From positions 95,024,976 through 95,088,975 of the forward strand of contig OZ023262.1 in the NCBI GenBank assembly GCA_964006375.1: DNA of 64,000 nucleotides. The letters run 5' to 3'. The notes under the pieces were generated by a model, which was not told the origin of the DNA, ran no database searches, and saw nothing but the letters and a program-made list of their open reading frames with translations. Positions 36,063 to 45,707 of this stretch are shown here, one piece after another. The translations under genes and the position numbers were made by a program. The number at the start of each line of letters is the position of its first letter. Positions within the stretch are counted from its first letter, which is position 1. The stretch comes from Tillus elongatus. Its lineage: Eukaryota; Arthropoda; Insecta; Coleoptera; Cleridae.

Positions 36063-36118
36063 TAGCAGAGAGCGCATTGGAAGCGTGCTGGACTGCTACG
36101 CAGAAAGTTGCATGATCG
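36063..36118 (+). repeat. tRNA-like Pol III promoter remnant (possible SINE head)
   Basis: TAGCAGAGAGCG fits an A box and GATCGAATCC, about 50 bases downstream, fits a B box. The intervening sequence does not fold as a proper tRNA by inspection. It is unlike the head of the SINE at 6747, so a second SINE family or a tRNA pseudogene is possible. Confidence 0.4.
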
Positions 36119-36124
36119 AATCCA

Positions 36125-36900
36125 GCTCGATGAATGTATGTTTTTTATGTTTTTTTTTAATCTTTCTTTTTGTGAATAATAATGGTTTGCTAAATGTAGT
36201 TTTCTGTAAATTGTTTGAATTTTTGTCCCGAAAAGTCAGACCCATTTTTTCGGCATATTTTTATATATTTTGCGGACAATTTTTATATTTTTTAACAATA
36301 AAGTTATTTTGATGAAACATAGTACATGGTTTCTACTATAAATGTTATACTTTTCCCAAATTTTATGTCTTTCATCAAACAAAATACGTATTTGGCATTA
36401 GAAATATTTTTATGAAAATTCACTACCATAACGCACTTGCTGCGTTAAACCTTTCTACGGACAGTTTGATATAACAGTAATAATAAATAAATAGAGCAGT
36501 GTCATATTTTAAAAGCATGTGGTTCGTTGAAAGAAATACATTATGAACATGATGTTGAAGCAGTTTAGGTCTAATCGTGAAAACGAACGCTCCCCAATGG
36601 AATTTATCATCCGCTCTTCTGGAAGGTATATCGCTTTATGAATCCATAATGATATTTGATGTGCCTTCGTTGCTGCCTCCCAAATATTATAACAACATTA
36701 CAAACGGAAATACTTACAAAGTTTATTTGGAATAAAATGTAGCCATCAACAAGAATAACGATTTTCTTCTTTTCATTTTAAGTCTCTCGCTGAAAAAAAT
36801 CGCTATTGAGCTCGCGACTTTTGAATTTTGAAACAATTGTAAACGTGCGTCACTTAGAACTCCTACAAACCATCTTCTGGGGCAGTTTAATTTTATGTAT
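36125..36900. other. Non-coding with one MITE-TA terminal motif
   Basis: An inverted terminal motif (CTACCATAACGCACTTGCTG) occurs at 36422, preceded by TATGAAAATTCA. The rest is unclassified. Confidence 0.4.
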
Positions 36901-36931
36901 ACAGGAAAGTTCAAATTCGAGGCTAACCATT

Positions 36932-37026
36932 GGGCTCTTGTAAACCGTGAGAGATTCGAGGATGGTTATAGATTGGGGCGGCTCTTGTAAACCGTGAGAG
37001 ATACGAGGATGGTTAGATTGGGGCAA
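36932..37026 (+). repeat. 47-bp direct repeat, two units
   Basis: GCTCTTGTAAACCGTGAGAG begins at 36934 and again at 36981. The units continue GATTCGAGGATGGTTATAG against GATACGAGGATGGTTAG before TTGGGGC. Confidence 0.8.
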
Positions 37027-38280
37027 AGTTGAGCATTTCTATGGTGATCAATTATCTGAAATAAAATTTGAGGTGCCACTCTTAGTTTTCTGATTATTCG
37101 AAGAAACATTCGTTTTCAATTTTCGTTTTTTTTTGGATTTAAGCGAATACCAAAATTATTCGACTTTAGCTATGACATTGTTAGAACATTTTTTTATGGG
37201 CATCGAAGTCTGTCATCATATTTTCCAGGCGTTCTTGATGCAAAAGTTACAATTACCACTTCCTTCCATTGGCAGGTGGCTGCTGAGAAAACCACCCTGA
37301 ATATCCGTCTCACTACTTCAACCAGTGCTCACCGAAACGTCTGCGCTCTCTATTCGGATCTGATCAGGCCTACTTGAAATCACAAAACCCTCTAGTCCAT
37401 AGCCCCTCAGGCCTTAAAGTTGCTCTGACAACATGAAGTCACACCATTGTGTCATTTGAAACGCATCTGCTCAACGGCAATTGAGTGGATATAACAAACA
37501 CTCTCTTGGCCAATCTCTTCTTTGGGCTGTCCATGCTCTTTTGTCTCATCCTTCCTCAATTCCCAATATGTGGAGATAATACATGTCAATAATCCCCCCA
37601 GGATATACAGTTACTATGTTAACGTGAAGTAACACGCTGGTGTCATTTTTAAATTCATCTGTCCAACGGCAGTTTGGGCAGATATAACAAAAGTATGCCA
37701 AAGAATAATCCATCCTCAAAACATGACAAATTTTCAAATGTCTCTCTAGGTCTAACTGAGCCAATGGAAGACCATTTCTTATTCTCTAAAATTCCATGTA
37801 TTCTGTTCCTGTGACCAGCACTTGGTTGTTGCTCTATTTTTGCTTTATGCTTGTCAACGACAACATATGCCAACTGTCATTCGCGAGAATTCAATACGAG
37901 GTTAAGCACGCGGGATTTAAAAATTTAATCAACCTTTTTAAATAGTCTAACGACGTTTTTAACAAAATGGCTAGGTAAATACGCCGATTGGAGGCTGCTA
38001 TTCATGTATGTGAATCTCTTGTGTGTAATCTTCCCAGACGTGGTCCGAATTGCTGTGATCTCTTCTGATGCTCCTAGAGTTTAACTTTAGTTCAGTTATC
38101 GGTAAGATGATAGTTTGTCTTGTACCTGAATGTTATTTAGTTGTTGTTTCTTTTACTGGCTTCCGTTGAAGTGTCAATTTAACACTAAATATATAAAGCA
38201 TGGTATAACCATATAGCCAAGAACTTTCGTAATTGCTTTATCTGCCCTAAAAGGTTGAATGTCTTGCAATGAGATACTAC

Positions 38281-38285
<5 letters not shown>
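37027..38285. other. Unclassified; weak duplicated block at 37400-37700
   Basis: Two diverged blocks (about 37430-37500 and 37618-37690) share a TGTCATTT...CATCTGYYCAACGGCA...GGATATAACAAA pattern. On the minus strand the second encodes CYICPNCRW, a Cys-x2-Cys pair followed by His-containing residues. This resembles a zinc finger only weakly. Confidence 0.3.

Positions 38286-38289
<4 letters not shown>

Positions 38290-38356
<67 letters not shown>
38290..38356. repeat. (TA)n microsatellite
   Basis: About 67 bp of TA repeats with no MITE-TA motif directly adjacent. An inverted degenerate terminal motif occurs later at 38607 (CTAGCAAAACGCAATTACTG). Confidence 0.85.
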
Positions 38357-38358
<2 letters not shown>

Positions 38359-38399
38359 CTTTAATAGGTAATATATCTCTCCAATGCAATCAGGCATCA

Positions 38400-39300
38400 A
38401 TCTGGTTACCAGTATAGCCTATATAGTAGAAACAATGTACCATATTTTATTAAAATTAATTATTGTTTGATAATGTACAAACATTTTCAGAAAATTAACT
38501 TAAAATGTTTCCGAAAAAATTGGTTTCCTATCCAACAAACGTGAATATTCAACAATTCAATTTGCTATTAAATTTAATTGTTGAATATTTACGGATTTAA
38601 TGGAAGTTCGCTAGCAAAACGCAATTACTGCGTCTCGTTTTTTTTTCCTTACAAAAATGCCTCCTACTTCGATAAGAAATGCAAAAATGCAATAATATAA
38701 GAGTGTTCGTAAAAAACAATTGGATCATTAACGACTTATCGACCAGCCTGTAATTGCCAAGACACCCTATAATGAACGTAAACAATTGTTTCTCGTAGCT
38801 TGTATAATAACAATTATATTGAGCTTTACCAGAGAGATGAGTCACCCTGTATATATCTAGACAGATAAAAACTGAAAGCAAATCCTGATATGGATTCTAG
38901 GGAGCCTAGTTTTCGCTCATTAAAAGTGAGCTAAAAATTATAGACCGTTCAACCATAGACTTAACTAAACCTACAGCCATAGCATCAACTTAACTAAACC
39001 TACAGTAAAAGCATCAGAGAAAGGGCACATTTGAAATGAATTGTCTGGAAATATTTTAGAAAATGAAAGACAATGGCAGTTGAATCTGAAACTTAAGGGT
39101 CAGCAGGACATTCCTCTTGTGACATTTTCCTCACATAATCAGTATTTGTTTCAGGTTCTATGCCTAAATGTTGCTATCTTTCAAACCACGACTTACGTTT
39201 TGAGAAAAACTCCAGTGTTTTTTCTTTTACTGGTCATAACTTTTTTGTTTTTAACCTTACGGACCTGAATTGTGGTACATGGTTCACTTCGTATAATACA
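38400..39300. other. Non-coding; small MITE-TA right-half fragment
   Basis: A CTGAAAGCAAATCCTGATATGG ... TTTTCGCTCATT fragment at 38870-38925 is a diverged right half without a TA tract. A 22-bp direct duplication (AACTTAACTAAACCTACAG) lies at 38959-39005. Confidence 0.45.
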
Positions 39301-39339
39301 AACACGCGTACCAAATTTGGTTGCCCTTGCTTTGTGATT

Positions 39340-39496
39340 TGCGGATATATAATTTTTTTCCGAAAGAAACCACAAAATTTTCCAAGAAAACTGCGCCGAT
39401 TTTCCTGTGTGATGAACTTCTTCAAGCCACTTGCAAAAGGAAGGTAATCACCAAATTTGATTAAAATCAGCCCATTGTTTTTGAGTTATAGGTGTG

Positions 39497-39592
<96 letters not shown>
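39340..39592 (+). repeat. MITE-TA left arm with (TA)n tract
   Basis: CGATTTTCCTGTGTGATGAAC near 39403 and TTTTTGAGTTATAGGTG near 39478 lead into TA tracts at 39503-39565 and 39568-39592. The mariner-like element begins directly at the end of the tract, so it inserted in TA repeats. Confidence 0.65.
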
Positions 39593-39878
39593 GGTGGCGC
39601 ATCGAAAATAAAACAGACCGGTTTGCGTCCAGAGAAATTTTTTTTCTTAGAAACGCTGAAACACGTCAATTTTAATATTAAGGGGGACATGTTTTGACAT
39701 ACTCAACTTTGTCACATCAACCACTTAAGGGTGGTGATAATAACACTTATATTTTAAATAGGGAACATGAGTCGAGTGTTACATCAGGTGAAAGCTCTTT
39801 CTTTTCTGAATTCAGCACCTTAATTTTTTTGAAGTTTTATCAACTCGTTTAAAAATTATTCACAGTTCACGCATTTCA

Positions 39879-39968
39879 CTCATTCCGATAAGAAATGTTC
39901 TGATAGTCAATGTCTTGTTAGTTTGTAAACAAAAAATTGACTATCAGAACATTTCTTATCGGAATGAG
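39879..39968. repeat. 33-bp perfect hairpin inside the mariner-like element
   Basis: The arm at 39879-39911 is the exact reverse complement of 39936-39968, with a 24-bp spacer. It sits at the inner edge of the left inverted repeat, just before the transposase start. Confidence 0.9.
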
Positions 39969-40041
39969 AGAAATGCGGTTTATTATTGCAGTTTATCGGT
40001 CGGTTTTATACTTGATAGTACTACCGAAAATTAATTTCACA

Positions 40042-41119
40042 ATGATGTATTCTGTAGAAGAAAGAGTTGAAATAATTACTCTTTTTTTCAAAAACGATGA
40101 CTGTGCCAACCGTACCGCAAATTTGTTTAATGAACGACATCCGAACACACATGTTAATAGAAAACACATTTTGGAGTTTGTTGCAAAGTTTCAAAAAACT
40201 GGTTCAGTAGCCAACAAAAAACGGGATCCTGAACGTGAATTTCCGGTTAGAAATGAGACTACTGAGATTGAAGTTTTAGGACAAATTGCTGCAGAGCCAA
40301 CTTTGAGCACGAGAATATTAGCCGCTGTTTCAAACATCAAAGAAGAACTATTTAGCGAATATTGAAACATCATTAATTTCACCCGATTAAATTTCATCTT
40401 GTACAACAACTGAATGAAGATGATTTTGATCGGCGGCTGGAGTTTTGTGAAGTTATAACTGCACGAGTAGCTGATAACGGGAACTTTCTGTTCAATATCT
40501 GTTTTTCAGACGAGTGGACGTTTTTATTTAACTCGACAGCCAATCCTCATAATTGTCGTTATTGGGCAGATAATAATCCAAGAAATTTTCACGATGTCCA
40601 CACTCAAACTCCACAGAAATTGAGTGTCTGGACTGGCATTTTTGGAGACCGTTTAATCGGACCAATTCCTCTTGATGGCAATTTGAGTGGCGAAACGTAT
40701 GTGGAGTTACTAGAAGATATCGTTTACCCTCTACTAACTGACATTGTAGAAAATAATGATCGCTATCAAGAAAATCAATAAGTGTTTTAACGAAACGGAG
40801 CTCCTCCAAATTTTTCACAACGTGTTAGAGAGTTTTTGAACAGAGAGTTTCTGGGACAATGAATTGGGCGTAGAGGTGCTATCGAATGACCCCCTAGATC
40901 ACCAGATGTAACTCCTTTAGACTTCTTTCTATGGGGCCATTTAAATAGCATAATTTCGGAACACTACCGGAGTCTCTGGAAGAATTACGACGACGCATTT
41001 TTGAAGAATGCCGTCTAATAACTCCACAAATGCTCCAGAATGTCAGTGCTCGTTTTGACCAAAATTTGTACTTTTGTATGGAAGCTGGTGGTCAACAATT
41101 TGAACATTTACTTAACTGA
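40042..41119 (+). pseudogene. Mariner-like transposase, decayed
   Basis: The open part (40042-40365, from MMYSVEERVEIITLFFKN) is an N-terminal helix-turn-helix domain of the kind fused to Tc1/mariner transposases: CANRTANLFNERHP...ILEFVAKFQKTGS. Downstream, in other frames, come FSDEWTFLF (first catalytic Asp), NNPRNFHDVHTQTP, SVWTGIFGDRLIGP, VYPLLTDI and SPDVTPLDFFLWGHL (third acidic position). Between them the conserved DGAPP reads NGAPP after a stop, so the second catalytic Asp is lost. Frameshifts near 40365 and further stops make it non-functional. The start was chosen at the methionine next to the conserved domain; the open frame from 39937 begins inside the inverted repeat. Confidence 0.8.
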
Positions 41120-41515
41120 ATCAACATTTTTGAACGTCGGGTTTGGTTTTTTAGTTTTTTTAACGAAAAATTGACTAACTAGTTCATTTCTTATCACAAT
41201 GAATGAAATATGTTCTTGCAGTTCCAACTGTGAATAATTTTTAAACGAGTTGATAAAACTTGCAAAAAAATTTGTGTGCTGAATTCAGAAAAGAAATTGT
41301 TTTCAAATGATGTAACACTCGACCCATGTTCCCTATTTTAAGTATAAGGGTTGTTATCACTACCCTTAAGGCGTTGATATGACAAAGTTGAGTTTTATGT
41401 CAAAAGATGTCACCCCCAATATTAAAATTGACGTGTTACAGCGTTTCTTTAAAAAAAATTATTATCTGGACGCAAATCGGTCTGTTTCGTTTTCAATGCG
41501 CCTCCTGTATGTATG

Positions 41516-41519
<4 letters not shown>

Positions 41520-41596
<77 letters not shown>

Positions 41597-41641
41597 TATT
41601 ATCTGGACGCAAATCGGTCTGTTTCGTTTTCAATGCGCCAC

Positions 41642-41727
<86 letters not shown>
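41520..41727. repeat. Two (TA)n tracts flanking an extra mariner-end fragment
   Basis: TA tracts at 41520-41592 and 41645-41725 surround a second copy (41596-41643) of the terminal ~48 bp of the mariner right end: TTATTATCTGGACGCAAATC ... CAATGCGCCACCTG. It differs from the first at a few bases. Confidence 0.85.
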
Positions 41728-41729
<2 letters not shown>

Positions 41730-41835
41730 ATATAAAACTTCAAATTAACCCCGGATGGGTGTTCTAGGGGGCCTCATTAACGCTCATTTTAAGATTTTTT
41801 TTCAAAATTTTAAAGTCGGGATTTTTTTTTTAATT
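41728..41835 (+). repeat. MITE-TA right half
   Basis: CTTCAAATTAACCCCGGATG, CTAGGGGGCCTCATTAACGC and a degenerate hairpin arm follow the TA tract. This matches the order in 27139-27370. Confidence 0.6.
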
Positions 41836-43605
41836 ACTAATAAGTAAACATCGGCCAAATCGTCATATTTTCGTATAGAATATGCTACATAATAAGACAT
41901 TTTAATGTTTTTGGGAAATATAAAATGTGTCAAAATAGACACGAGGTTCTACTTAAAATAACAAAGTTGGTAGCCACTTCCGATATAACCAAGAGTAACA
42001 GAGAAACAAATATATTTTAGTTGTAGAGAAAACCGTAGAAAGGCGCGTACAAAGTCCTGTAAATATAGTCCTAATACTTTCCAAAATATAGATAATTGAA
42101 AGTCTTCATGACACGCTGTATAATAAGCAACAATCACTTCAGTTTGTTCACTCTATAAAGATAAAAGCCTAAATTTAGTTTTCAATTTCCAACTCTCCAT
42201 CAAGACGTATAGTGTCTGATACCAGAAATGGGCCGTAATCAGTTTTATCTGCGTTCTTTTTCCGACATCTTTTCATAATTAATGTGACGTAATCAGATTG
42301 TAAAGTAACATCTCTTCCAATGTCCTAAACAGCATTTCAAAGATGACAACCAGACACTTTGTTATCGGGGCAAAACAGTTACCACTGCACTTGGACAGAA
42401 TATCTGCAATTGTTTCCTTTTCCCGTACGATCGAGAAGGCCACGCAAGACAATGCCTTAACGGACGGTCTGTACTCGAGCAGGTCTCAACGACCCTGCTG
42501 GGAACCATTACGTCCACTTCCGGACTATGTCGCGACCTCTGGTGGCCTAGCCGACTTATCGGAACTTGCGGAATTAAGTGGGGGAAATTAACCCTTGTAT
42601 TGCCTTAAACAGCGTGAAATGACAGTTTCAGGGAAAAATATAACGAATGGTTGGCTTTCATTGCAAATTATTCAGGAGATTTAAATTTGCTATTCGTAGC
42701 ATGCTTTTATGCAGTTAAATTAGTTACGTCCAAAGTGAAATTTTATTAGAGTTTACCAGTTCTCAGATGGTTAAGTGTTTTATTTTTTCTCTTCAAGCTG
42801 ATAGACATGATCTGAAGTTTTTTGCTTTTGGCAGCCGCTGGAAGTTATTTCGTGTATAAACTAATTTCTCTATTTCATCAGTTATTCTGCAAAGTACCTA
42901 ACATTAATTAAAATTAAATTTTAGTGAACAAGATAACAACAACTAATATCGGGTTTGCGTGAAAGGTTAAAACTAACCCGTCGCTTCTCTGAAAATGAGG
43001 AATATTAGTTTAAACTTGTAGAACTAAACAGTTTCAGCCGTGTTTATTTTTACATGAATGTTCCAGCTAAAGTAGTAATTGAAATTTTCAAGCAAGAGTG
43101 TTAGGATATGTATTTCTATCGAAAGTTTGCGGGTTACAAGCATAATAAGGTGTTTTAACGTTTAAATCTCATGTACAAAAGAAACATAGCCGTTTACAAT
43201 TACACAATAAAAATATATCTTACTCTATGTATACCGCCTGGAGCAATATTTGTTATTTCTATTGTTATTCAGTCTTATAGGTCTTTAGTACCCCTTAGTT
43301 GTGCTTTAAACCACTTTTCTTTTGACATGTCCATATAAGAATCCAACTTTGTCAAAACGGATGATCCGGCTGGCCATTTCACACAATCTCTCCTGTCAGT
43401 TTGCCTATGTGAGAGCGTTTTATTTGAGTGATCTTTTGCGGCAAGAATAAAGCAGTACATTTTCCTATTTGGGACGTCCAATATGAGTGACAGGTAACAC
43501 AAAACCAAACAAGCAAGTTAACTTAAAAAAAAACGGGAGTTTCATTTCAATAAAACTAAATTTCGCTGCCGTAACACCACTCTGACAATTCTGGTAATTA
43601 ATACT
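41836..43605. other. Non-coding, unclassified
   Basis: No gene recognised. A GC-richer patch at 42340-42590 contains an 82-codon open frame without family resemblance. The frame 43275-43508 on the minus strand is likewise unassigned. Confidence 0.35.
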
Positions 43606-43905
43606 TTACACTCTGTCTGGCTCTCTTACTCGCCATCTTGGTACCGTGTTGGGGCGAATAATCATCCTAGGTGCGCCAGAGTCGACGACCATCTGGGTCT
43701 CATTGCCGCTTACGTATCCATGTACGACGAAAGCTCTGCCAGAGCCGCTAGCCTGAGAAACAGTTACCGGCCTTAGCTTCACTTTCTCCCATGCCCGTGA
43801 TCTAAGAGCCCAACATTCACCTCGTATATGTCCCACCTTGCCGCAGTTCCAGCAGCGCAAGGCCTTCGTAAGGTAAGCTCTTATTGGGTGCCCATGAGAC
43901 GTATG
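43606..43905 (-). pseudogene. LTR family 1 copy C: zinc knuckle and protease fragment
   Basis: Minus-strand translation gives TSHGHPIRAYLTKALRCWNC, the full knuckle CWNCGKVGHIRGEC, then VVDSGAPRMIIR with DSG in place of DTG as the protease active-site triad. It matches 1665-1960 of copy A. The fragment begins at the edge of the hammerhead array, so its apparent 5' codons (43906-43965) are array sequence, not Gag. Confidence 0.75.
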
Positions 43906-43942
43906 CCTTGTAAGACTAGATGCATTCTCGCAACAATTAGAA

Positions 43943-43983
43943 CCGTAGACCGGTTTCGCTCTCATTAGAGCTCTTCAGTACGG
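43943..43983 (-). ncRNA. Hammerhead ribozyme, array unit 1
   Basis: Minus strand: stem I CCGTA paired with TACGG, core CTGAAGA, stem II GCTCT, loop AATG, AGAGC (perfect), core GAAA, then ACCGGT overlapping the core as a palindromic minimal stem III, and cleavage site GTC. Expected cleavage lies between plus positions 43948 and 43947. Unlike the PLE hammerheads there is no extra base after the first core. Confidence 0.88.
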
Positions 43984-44246
43984 CATACTAATTGTAGCAA
44001 AAATGCACCAAAAATAACACGGCTATCGTATAGCCAGTCTTAAAATACTAAGTGAGTGGTGAACGTGTCGCCACCTAGTTCGGAACCAAGTACTATGTTG
44101 TCACGCCCCCTCAAATAACACAGTGTTAAAAATAGAGACAGTATACAAGTAACTAACAATTTAAAAAATTGTTAGCCCTGGCCCATTTCTACCCCAATAT
44201 AGGGACAAAGTATGTAAGACTAGATGCATTCTCGCAACAATTAGAA

Positions 44247-44287
44247 CCGTAGACCGGTTTCGCTCTCATTAGAACTCTTCAGTACGG
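44247..44287 (-). ncRNA. Hammerhead ribozyme, array unit 2
   Basis: As unit 1, but stem II is GTTCT/AGAGC, so one pair becomes G:U. Core and stem I intact. Confidence 0.85.
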
Positions 44288-44552
44288 CATACTAATTGTA
44301 GCAAAAATGCACCAAAAATAACACGGCTATCGTATAGCCAGTCTTAAAATACTAAGTGAGTGGTGAACGTGTCGCCACCTAGTTCGGAACCAAGTACTAT
44401 GTTGTCACGCCCGCTCAAATAACACAGAGTGTTAAAAATAGAGACAGTATACAACTAACTAACAATTTAAAAAATTGTTAGCCCAGGCCCATTTCTACCC
44501 CAATATAGGGACAAAGTATGTAAGACTAGATGCATTCTCGCAACAATTAGAA

Positions 44553-44593
44553 CCGTAGACCGGTTTCGCTCTCATTAGAGCTCTTCAGTACGG
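44553..44593 (-). ncRNA. Hammerhead ribozyme, array unit 3
   Basis: Identical to unit 1 over the 41-nt motif. Confidence 0.88.
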
Positions 44594-44858
44594 CATACTA
44601 ATTGTAGCAAAAATGCACCAAAAATAACACGGCTATCGTATAGCCAGTCTTAAAATACTAAGTGAGTGGTGAACGTGTCGCCACCTAGTTCGGAACCAAG
44701 TACTATGTTGTCACGCCCCCTCAAATAACACAGAGTGTTAAAAATAGAGACAGTATACAACTAACTAACAATTTAAAAAATTGTTAGCCCTGGCCCATTT
44801 CTACCCCAATATAGGGACAAAGTATGTAAGACTAGATGCATTCTCGCAACAATTAGAA

Positions 44859-44899
44859 CCGTAGACCGGTTTCGCTCTCATTAGAACTCTTCAGTACGG
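44859..44899 (-). ncRNA. Hammerhead ribozyme, array unit 4
   Basis: Identical to unit 2, with the G:U pair in stem II. Confidence 0.85.
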
Positions 44900-45162
44900 C
44901 ATACTAATTGTAGCAAAAATGCACCAAAAATAACACGGCTATCGTATAGCCAGTCTTAAAATACTAAGTGAGTGGTGAACGTGTCGCCACCTAGTTCGGA
45001 ACCAAGTACTATGTTGTCACGCCCGCTCAAATAACACAGTGTTAAAAATAGAGACAGTATACAACTAACTAACAATTTAAAAAATTGTTAGCCCAGGCCC
45101 ATTTCTACCCCAATATAGGGACAAAGTATGTAAGACTAGATGCATTCTCGCAACAATTAGAA

Positions 45163-45203
45163 CCGTAGACCGGTTTCGCTCTCATTAGAGCTCTTCAGTA
45201 CGG
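45163..45203 (-). ncRNA. Hammerhead ribozyme, array unit 5
   Basis: Identical to unit 1 over the 41-nt motif. Confidence 0.88.
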
Positions 45204-45464
45204 CATACTAATTGTAGCAAAAATGCACCAAAAATAACACGGCTATCGTATAGCCAGTCTTAAAATACTAAGTGAGTGGTGAACGTGTCGCCACCTAGTT
45301 CGGAACCAAGTACTATGTTGTCACGCCCGCTCAAATAACACAGAGTGTTAAAAATAGAGACAGTATACAACTAACAATTTAAAAAATTGTTAGCTCAGGC
45401 CCATTTCTACCCCAATATAGGGACAAAGTATGTAAGACTAGATGCATTCTCGCAACAATTAGAA

Positions 45465-45505
45465 CCGTAGACCGGTTTCGCTCTCATTATAGCTCTTCAG
45501 TACGG
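45465..45505 (-). ncRNA. Hammerhead ribozyme, array unit 6 (one stem II mismatch)
   Basis: Stem II is GCTAT/AGAGC, which breaks one pair. Core and stem I are intact. This edge unit is the most diverged in the array. Confidence 0.8.
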
Positions 45506-45633
45506 CATACTAATCGTAGCAAAATGCACCAAAAATAACACGGCTATCGTATAGCCAGTCTTAAAATACTAAGTGAGTGGTGAACGTGTCACCACCTAGT
45601 TCGGAACCAAGTACTATGTTGTCACGCCCGCTC

Positions 45634-45707
45634 AAATAACACAGAGTGTTATTTGAACGGGCGTGTTGTTAGTTGTATACTGTCTCTATTTTTAACACTA
45701 CATGAGC
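45634..45707. repeat. Inverted edge of the hammerhead array
   Basis: CACGCCCGCTCAAATAACAC is followed after AGA by its inverted copy (GTGTTATTTGAACGGGCGTG, one mismatch). The reverse complement of another unit segment (GTTGTATACTGTCTC, TATTTTTAACAC) comes next. In the inverted part the two unit segments are in swapped order relative to the array, so it is not a simple fold-back. Confidence 0.85.

Larger units (their letters stand above)
39593..41516 (+). mobile_element. Mariner-like (Tc1/mariner superfamily) transposon with ~300-bp terminal inverted repeats
   Basis: The left end GGTGGCGCATCGAAAATAAA is repeated inverted at the right end (GCGCCTCCTG at 41499-41508, with CTGGACGCAAATCGGTCTG just inside). 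Similarity between the arms extends for about 300 bp, through the CGAGTGTTACATCA and CAACTCGTTTAAAAATTATT blocks. Both ends abut TA repeats, as expected for TA-targeting transposases. The internal transposase is decayed. Confidence 0.85.
43909..45660 (-). repeat. Hammerhead ribozyme tandem array (retrozyme-like satellite), ~5.7 units of ~305 bp
   Basis: TAAGACTAGATGCATTCTCG recurs at 43911, 44215, 44521, 44827, 45131 and 45433, giving periods of 302-306 bp. Each unit contains one complete minus-strand hammerhead (listed separately), a hairpin CTAACAATTT/AAATTGTTAG and a hairpin GGCTAT/ATAGCC. There is no open frame. Self-cleavage of a minus-strand transcript would give ~302-306-nt monomers. 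Tandem units of a few hundred bases with a type I hammerhead match the known animal retrozymes and hammerhead satellites; circular RNA production is inference. The unit copies are nearly identical to each other. Confidence 0.9.

Noticed and set aside
43606..43965. Single 119-codon gene on the minus strand
   Set aside because: Its first ~20 codons are hammerhead array sequence; only the remainder is Gag and protease of LTR family 1.
43909..45660. CRISPR array or 5S-like gene cluster
   Set aside because: Whole units of ~305 bp repeat with no short-repeat/unique-spacer pattern, and there is no internal Pol III promoter layout. The conserved element in each unit is a hammerhead.
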